Shown here one piece after another: positions 60,400-64,000 of a stretch of 64,000 nucleotides of DNA. The position numbers and the translations under genes are program-made. Below the pieces are notes generated by a model. That model ran no database searches. It was not told the origin of the DNA and worked only from the letters and a program-made list of their open reading frames with translations. Each line of letters opens with the position of its first letter. Within the stretch, counting starts at the first letter, position 1. The stretch lies in contig JAMLJH010000002.1 in assembly GCA_023953615.1 (NCBI GenBank), forward strand, positions 310,001-374,000. The letters are read 5' to 3'. This DNA comes from Verrucomicrobiia bacterium. Its GTDB lineage: Bacteria; Verrucomicrobiota; Verrucomicrobiia; Limisphaerales; JADLHS01.

Positions 60400-61281
60400 T
60401 CAATTCTCTTTAATGCCAGATTCGTTTACCATCGAATCGTTAATCGCTAGAGCAAACCAACTCTCTTCAGGGTTCGCTTCGTTTCCAACCAAAAGAGTTG
60501 GCAGGCCGTTTTCAAATTGAGCTGTTGCACGATGTAACATTGTTTGTCTAATCGCACCCATTTCGTTCATTTTCGATAAAGTGCTCGCGAGTCGCAATCC
60601 GCATCTAGTCACATCAACTCGATCTATTAAATCAGCCTGAAGCTTCTGCCACCATTCGTAGTTAGGGGTAAGCTTTCTTCGGATTTTCGCATTCGCAAAT
60701 TTGAGGCCGATCCCGATCTTATAAAACTCATCTTTGCCAAATCGGTTTTGGGTAGCGAAGAATTCAGCACGTCCAGTAAACTCGCAAGCATGAAGCGACT
60801 TCAAAACGCAATCTGCCACCACCGCTCCGTAGTCTGATGCTTCTGGTGTGAGCTCGAACGTGAACGTGTAGCCGAAATGTTCGTCTAGCAGCGGCACAAG
60901 CAAATTCAGCCAGTCTCTTAATAGGCGGCGCAGATGGCGCAAATCTTTGTAGCAGTGATGGCGAAAATGTCGGTAATTGAAAGGAATTTCGTGTCCATGA
61001 CGAAGCAAGATAGTTTTTTCTGGCGCTCTTCTTATCCCGTGGCAATAGCCGATCTCGTAGGCAACGCTCAGAGAATCACCTGTATCGTCAATAACTACCA
61101 ACGGAGATTTTTCCAAGTAGTTGCATACTTCATCAACTACTGGGCCAGACGATCTAATCTGATCGGCTCTGATCGGGGAAAATCCGGCTTCCTTCAGTAT
61201 TTCACTAATCGCCAAATACCGTTTATCCTTCCAATGATCGCCATCAAATTTCATTGCGACGAAGGCGGTGTTCTTTTTCAT
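60400..61281 (-). CDS. Deoxyribosyltransferase/TIR-like protein, possible defence effector
   Basis: 293 residues. The first ~110 follow the nucleoside-deoxyribosyltransferase/TIR-like Rossmann layout: AFVAMKFDGDHWKD at the start, ILKEAGFSPIRADQIRSS, VDEVCNYLEKSPLVVIDDTG, and SVAYEIGYCHGIRRAPEKTI, where the Glu of YEIG matches the catalytic Glu of the family's N-x-x-YELG box. The remaining ~180 residues are not recognised. Related domains act as NAD(P)- or nucleotide-cleaving effectors in anti-phage systems, which makes this a candidate. It is visibly more A+T-rich than the host operon, suggesting transfer. It sits exactly between a moxR-tail copy and the DUF58-head copy. Confidence 0.65.
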   Translation of the reverse strand: MKKNTAFVAMKFDGDHWKDKRYLAISEILKEAGFSPIRADQIRSSGPVVDEVCNYLEKSPLVVIDDTGDSLSVAYEIGYCHGIRRAPEKTILLRHGHEIPFNYRHFRHHCYKDLRHLRRLLRDWLNLLVPLLDEHFGYTFTFELTPEASDYGAVVADCVLKSLHACEFTGRAEFFATQNRFGKDEFYKIGIGLKFANAKIRRKLTPNYEWWQKLQADLIDRVDVTRCGLRLASTLSKMNEMGAIRQTMLHRATAQFENGLPTLLVGNEANPEESWFALAINDSMVNESGIKEN

Positions 61282-61306
61282 GCCAGAAATTCAATAACGC
61301 ATCTTT

Positions 61307-61375
61307 TTATAACTCAGGCAGTTCATCAAAAATTTTCTGGATGACGGTTTCGCGGGTCTTTTCCTCGGCTTCGCG
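61307..61375 (-). pseudogene. Duplicated moxR 3' end, copy 1
   Basis: Minus strand, reads REAEEKTRETVIQKIFDELP and EL before TAA at 61307-61309. Closest of the three copies to the true end of moxR (AEAEEKTSETVIQKIFDELP, VP, stop at 63575). Shared DNA includes GTTCATCAAA, TTTTCTGGATGACGGTTTCG and GGTCTTTTCCTC on the plus strand. Confidence 0.85.
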
Positions 61376-61411
61376 CTTGCGGCGGGAAACGGTCGGTGTA
61401 ACCTTCGGGGC

Positions 61412-61651
61412 ATGTCGAGCGAACCATTGCTCTCGCGCATTACGGTGGATCCAAACATCTGCCACGGGAAGCCCTGTATTCGCGGGTTGCGTTATCCGGT
61501 GGAATTTCTGCTGGAATTGTTGAGCGGCGACATGACCGAGCCGCAGATTCTGGCGGATTATCCCGACCTTGAAGCGGCTGATTTGCGCGCCGCCATCGCT
61601 TACGCCGCGCGCTTGAGCCGCATTAAAAGCGTCGAATCCATGACGGCATGA
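61412..61651 (+). CDS. DUF433 antitoxin
   Basis: 79 residues. Textbook DUF433: SRITVDPNICHGKPCIRGLR, then YPVEFLLELLSGDMTEPQIL and ADYPDLEAADLRAAIAYAA. The family has a winged-helix-like DNA-binding fold and pairs with DUF5615 toxins. Start ATG 61412; the stop overlaps the toxin start by four bases (ATGA). Opposite in strand to the host operon. Confidence 0.93.
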   Translation: MSSEPLLSRITVDPNICHGKPCIRGLRYPVEFLLELLSGDMTEPQILADYPDLEAADLRAAIAYAARLSRIKSVESMTA

Positions 61652-62001
61652 AATTCGTCGTGGACGCGCAACTGCCGCGCCGGCTTGCGCGCGAGTTGAC
61701 CGTCTCCGGCCATGACGCCATTCACACCTTGGAGTTGCCCGCTGCAAACCGGACGCAGGATAACGACATTGTTGCGCTGGCGATGCGAGAAAGTCGCATC
61801 GTCGTGACGAAGGACAATGATTTTGTGATTTCATTTCTCCTGCGCGGGTTGCCGCCGAAATTGCTTTTGATTTCGACCGGCAACATTTCAAACCATGATT
61901 TGTCCAGATTGCTTGCATCTAATTTAACGGCTTTGGAAAATGCTTTCAGCAAAAGCGATTTCGTTGAATTGGGTGTTTCGACAATGACCGTTCACGCGTA
62001 A
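61648..62001 (+). CDS. DUF5615 PIN-like toxin
   Basis: 117 residues. MKFVVDAQLPRRLARELTVS carries the first Asp (D6), and RIVVTKDNDFVISFLL the second acidic cluster (KDNDF). LPPKLLLISTGNISNHDL is typical of this subfamily. Predicted RNase-like toxin of the DUF433 module. Its stop lies five bases before moxR-tail copy 2. More similar to other DUF433-linked DUF5615 proteins than to the one at 29-400. Confidence 0.92.
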   Translation: MKFVVDAQLPRRLARELTVSGHDAIHTLELPAANRTQDNDIVALAMRESRIVVTKDNDFVISFLLRGLPPKLLLISTGNISNHDLSRLLASNLTALENAFSKSDFVELGVSTMTVHA

Positions 62002-62005
62002 TTTT

Positions 62006-62053
62006 TCACGGCGCAGGCAGTTCATCATAATTTTTCTGGATGACGGTTTCGCC
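62006..62053 (-). pseudogene. Duplicated moxR 3' end, copy 2
   Basis: Minus strand, reads GETVIQKNYDELPAP and a TGA stop at 62006-62008. Matches the last ~15 codons of moxR; upstream of that the homology ends. Confidence 0.8.
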
Positions 62054-62079
62054 GCTCACCTGTGCGCGGCCAATCCCAA

Positions 62080-62141
62080 GCGCCGTAGGCGCGACATCTT
62101 TGTAGAAACCAGCCCCAAGCAAATTCAAGCCCCGTAGGGGC
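62080..62141. repeat. REP/BIME-like hairpin pair, unit 1 (inverted)
   Basis: Hairpins GCGCC-GTA-GGCGC (62080-62092) and GCCCC-GTA-GGGGC (62129-62141) with spacer GACATCTTTGTAGAAA, which is the reverse complement (15 of 16) of the spacer in unit 3. Confidence 0.75.
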
Positions 62142-62230
62142 GGCATATTCTGGCTGTTAATTTTCATTTGTTTTGAAAAATTGGTTTTGCTCATCGTCCG
62201 CGTTAAAATCTGTTTTATTTCAATATGTCA

Positions 62231-62293
62231 CTCCTGCGGAGCTTAAAATCTTTCTCGCTTCATTGTTCTACAAATATTTCGCACCTACGGTGC
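62231..62293. repeat. REP/BIME-like hairpin pair, unit 2
   Basis: Hairpins CTCC-TGC-GGAG (62231-62241) and GCACC-TAC-GGTGC (62281-62293), spacer contains TTGTTCTACAAATATTTC. The second hairpin overlaps the last codons of the transposase gene. Confidence 0.7.
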
Positions 62294-62752
62294 TCGGTTA
62301 GTTTTGAAAATGTATTTCTGGTCGTATTCCACGCCGAACCTTTCCAACAACTCCACGTATTCATCCCGGAACGATTGCTTGGCGTGGTGCTTTTGCTGGT
62401 CCTGAATATAATGAATCACCATGTCAAGTTGCGAGCGGGCATGTGAGAACGCGCCAAAACCTTCCTGCCATGAAAACCGGCCCATTACCCAATGCTTCTC
62501 ATTGATGAATTTGGACGCGCCGGCCTTCACATCGCGCACCAAATCAGACAACGCCGCGTCGGGGCGCAAACCGATGAGCATGTGCAGGTGGTCAGGCATG
62601 TTGTTTATCGCAATCAATTTGTGTTTCTGCGCGGTAACGATGCCAGTGATGTATTTTTGTAATTCGCCGTTGTGTTCGGGAGCGATCAGGTTTTGACGGC
62701 CTTCGACGGCAAACACGATGTGGATGTAAATTTGCGTGTAGGTGTTTGCCAT
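62285..62752 (-). CDS. tnpA: Y1/RAYT-type transposase (IS200-like)
   Basis: 155 residues. HUH motif NNMPDHLHML (H55, H57) and the single catalytic Tyr in VIHYIQDQQKHH (Tyr115) define a Y1 transposase. YTQIYIHIVFAVEGRQNLI and WQEGFGAFSHARSQLD are standard landmarks. Flanked on both sides by REP-like hairpin units, the arrangement of REP-associated tyrosine transposases (RAYTs), although the length also suits IS200 TnpA. Acts on single-stranded DNA at the hairpins. Lies between moxR-tail copies 2 and 3. Confidence 0.92.
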   Translation of the reverse strand: MANTYTQIYIHIVFAVEGRQNLIAPEHNGELQKYITGIVTAQKHKLIAINNMPDHLHMLIGLRPDAALSDLVRDVKAGASKFINEKHWVMGRFSWQEGFGAFSHARSQLDMVIHYIQDQQKHHAKQSFRDEYVELLERFGVEYDQKYIFKTNRAP

Positions 62753-62771
62753 TTGGGTTTCGCGATATGCC

Positions 62772-62833
62772 GCTCCTACGGAGCTCGATATATTTGTTTA
62801 TCGGTTTCTACAAAAATGTCGCGCCTACGGCGC
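62772..62833. repeat. REP/BIME-like hairpin pair, unit 3
   Basis: Hairpins GCTCC-TAC-GGAGC (62772-62784) and GCGCC-TAC-GGCGC (62821-62833), spacer ends TTTCTACAAAAATGTC. Located 20 bp upstream of the transposase start codon. The first hairpin is identical to those inside repeat copies B and C. Confidence 0.78.
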
Positions 62834-62839
62834 TTGTTC

Positions 62840-62893
62840 TCACGGCACGGGCCGTTCATCAAAATTTTTCTGGATGACGGTTTCGCAGGTCGC
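62840..62893 (-). pseudogene. Duplicated moxR 3' end, copy 3
   Basis: Minus strand, reads TCETVIQKNFDERPVP and TGA at 62840-62842. Keeps the terminal VP and TGA like the true gene but shares the Asn of copy 2. Homology fades upstream of the ETV codons. Confidence 0.8.
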
Positions 62894-62927
62894 CTTTGCG
62901 GGGCCTTGGCTTCGTGGGGCGTCCTTT

Positions 62928-63314
62928 TCACTTTCCACCTTTCTTTTTAGCCACGTATCTCACGCCGTCCAGGTCTTCAAAGTCGTCGTCCTGAGTCCAG
63001 AGAACGGCGTCATGGGCGCGGGCTGTCGCCAGAATAATGGAATCCGCCATCGGCAGTTTCAGTTCGAGACTCAAGCGCGCGGCACTCATGGCCAAGGCGG
63101 TGTCCAGTTCGATGATGTTGCCCTGCTGCATTAACGCCATGACTTCCAGCGCCTGGCGCGCACCTAATTCGCGCCGTGTCCAGCGGCAGACTTCAAACAC
63201 CGAAATGGTGGGGACGACCAGCCGGGATGCGTCGGAAATGGCTGCGGCAAAGAAATCCGCGTTTGAGCCGCCGCCAAGAAACTCAATCCAGCCGGAGGAA
63301 TCCACGACGTTCAT
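62928..63314 (-). CDS. vapC: VapC-type PIN-domain toxin
   Basis: 128 residues with the PIN acidic set: D5 (MNVVDSSGWIEFL), E41 (TISVFEVCRW), D91 (LPMADSIILATA) and D109-D111 (WTQDDDFEDL). VapC proteins are Mg-dependent RNases, often cleaving tRNA or rRNA. Start overlaps the vapB stop (ATGA). Same strand as the host operon. Basic C-terminal tail KKKGGK. Confidence 0.94.
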   Translation of the reverse strand: MNVVDSSGWIEFLGGGSNADFFAAAISDASRLVVPTISVFEVCRWTRRELGARQALEVMALMQQGNIIELDTALAMSAARLSLELKLPMADSIILATARAHDAVLWTQDDDFEDLDGVRYVAKKKGGK

Positions 63315-63517
63315 AGACGGTCTGATTCGCGCTCAAAGTTGGTGTTCATCCCCTTAAACGCGCCGCGCATCTCTTTGATGGGGCGCAAAGGGACGACGAC
63401 AATCTGGCCGTCAAAATTGATTATCTGCAGTTTCTGTCCCGCCTTTAGCCGCAGAGACTCACGGATTGCCCGTGGGATGACGATTTGAAATTTTGGAGAT
63501 AGGGTTACGGTATCCAT
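63311..63517 (-). CDS. vapB: VapB-type AbrB/SpoVT antitoxin
   Basis: 68 residues from ATG 63517 (MDTVTLSPKFQIVIPRAIRE); an upstream start at 63559 adds 14 unlikely residues. SpoVT-AbrB swapped-hairpin signature: KFQIVIPRAIRESLRLKAGQ and KLQIINFDGQIVVVPL, then a toxin-binding tail (MRGAFKGMNTNFERESDRL). Binds its own promoter with VapC. Its start is about 58 bp after the true moxR stop. Confidence 0.93.
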   Translation of the reverse strand: MDTVTLSPKFQIVIPRAIRESLRLKAGQKLQIINFDGQIVVVPLRPIKEMRGAFKGMNTNFERESDRL

Positions 63518-63574
63518 ATCGTTGTTTAGTTGGTAAAACGATATTGCGTTCGATTGCATCGGTCAACCATCAGG

Positions 63575-64000
63575 TCACGGCACCGGCAGTTCATCAAAGA
63601 TTTTCTGGATGACGGTTTCGCTGGTCTTTTCCTCCGCCTCGGCTTCGTAGGTGACGGCCACGCGGTGGCGTAACACGTCCATGCCGATGCTCTTCACGTC
63701 CTGCGGCGTCACGTAGCCGCGACCCTTGAGGAACGCATACGCCTTGGCCGCCAGCGTCAGCGCAATGGTCGCGCGCGGTGACGCGCCGAGTTGGATGAAA
63801 TCCTTCACCGCAATCTTGTAATGGTCGGGATCGCGCGTGGCGCAGACCAAATCCACGATGTAATCCTTCACTTTGTCGTCCACGTAAATGTCGTTGATGA
63901 CTTCGCGCGCTTTGAGAATGTCCTTCGGGTCCACCACCGCCGCCGCGCTGGGTGTGCCGGAAGTTTTCGCCATCACTTCAAGAATCTGCCGTTCCTCCGC
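63575..64000 (-). CDS. moxR: MoxR-family AAA+ ATPase, C-terminal part (continues beyond the window)
   Basis: The last 141 codons; the gene runs off the right edge in frame (first complete codon GCG at 64000-63998). The lid region of MoxR is recognisable: EVINDIYVDDKVKDYIVDLV, then QLGASPRATIALTLAAKAYA (sensor 2) and LKGRGYVTPQDVKSIGMDVL RHRVAVTYEAEAEE. The end ETVIQKIFDELPVP is the sequence found three more times in decayed form between here and 61307. MoxR ATPases act as chaperones for VWA proteins, here those of the bat operon. Confidence 0.92.
   Translation of the reverse strand, partial: AEERQILEVMAKTSGTPSAAAVVDPKDILKAREVINDIYVDDKVKDYIVDLVCATRDPDHYKIAVKDFIQLGASPRATIALTLAAKAYAFLKGRGYVTPQDVKSIGMDVLRHRVAVTYEAEAEEKTSETVIQKIFDELPVP

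Noticed and set aside
1..64000. CRISPR array, rRNA, riboswitch or replication origin
   Set aside because: No regularly spaced short repeats with unique spacers, no rRNA-like stretches and no recognisable riboswitch or DnaA-box cluster were seen on reading through the window.

Overview
The window most likely comes from a Verrucomicrobiota chromosome, probably near Limisphaerales/Pedosphaera. This is inferred from family content, not from a phylogenetic marker: PVC-type dehydrogenase/cytochrome c proteins, ThuA-like proteins, a DUF1080 protein with a TIGR03067-like tail, an H-X9-DG pseudopilin, GxDLY/GDSL esterases, an autotransporter-associated beta-strand repeat protein with a GW...QTN tail, and YD-repeat genes. 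The DNA is G+C-rich, so many long antisense ORFs are shadows. Two stretches look more A+T-rich and foreign: the recombinase/ParB cassette at 40-44 kb and the gene at 60.4-61.3 kb.

Layout. 1-0.4 kb: the end of a DUF433-like/DUF5615 toxin-antitoxin (TA) pair. 0.5-12.9 kb: secreted carbohydrate and redox genes (ThuA proteins, a cupredoxin-cytochrome c fusion, two PVC-type dehydrogenases, a sugar isomerase, DUF1080, a lipoprotein), closed by a clear terminator. 13-15 kb: a GDSL esterase and a lectin-like secreted protein. 15.0-17.1 kb: a YD-repeat (RHS) gene graveyard with a small two-helix membrane protein, bracketed by copies of an interspersed repeat. 17.2-22.4 kb: an ABC exporter operon interrupted at its head by an antitoxin/Doc module. 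22.4-31 kb: a Zn/Cd P-type ATPase, three SPFH (HflK/HflC-like) genes, an ABC permease and a triple universal stress protein. 31.5-39.8 kb: a membrane protein, an amidohydrolase-CBM9 fusion, a 1557-residue surface protein and a frameshifted papain-like peptidase. 40.0-43.9 kb: a mobile cassette (serine recombinase, two ParB/RepB-like proteins, a small zinc protein) beside an AbiEi remnant and tRNA-Pro(CGG). 44.7-46.8 kb: a quinone-oxidoreductase-like enzyme and a secreted lectin-like protein. 47.0-52.1 kb: haem genes hemG-hemH-hemE-hemN. 52.5-53.4 kb: a pseudopilin. 53.6-54.6 kb: two tandem copies of the interspersed repeat. 54.8-64 kb: a moxR-DUF58-DUF4381-batA-batB/TPR operon on the minus strand.

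The most striking structure is the moxR/DUF58 junction (59.7-63.6 kb). Five accessory modules have accumulated there: a RelBE-like pair, a deoxyribosyltransferase/TIR-like gene, a DUF433/DUF5615 pair, a RAYT-type transposase with REP hairpins, and VapBC. They are separated by three diverged copies of the moxR 3' end, all ending in the same reading frame with a stop, and by one diverged copy of the DUF58 5' end. The same logic recurs at the ABC-exporter head, where the Doc module lies between the intact ATPase start and a decayed copy of that start. Together these suggest that TA and other small modules enter operon junctions while keeping, or bringing along, a copy of the neighbouring gene end, so the host gene stays intact.

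All assignments rest on reading motifs by eye. No database search was run.
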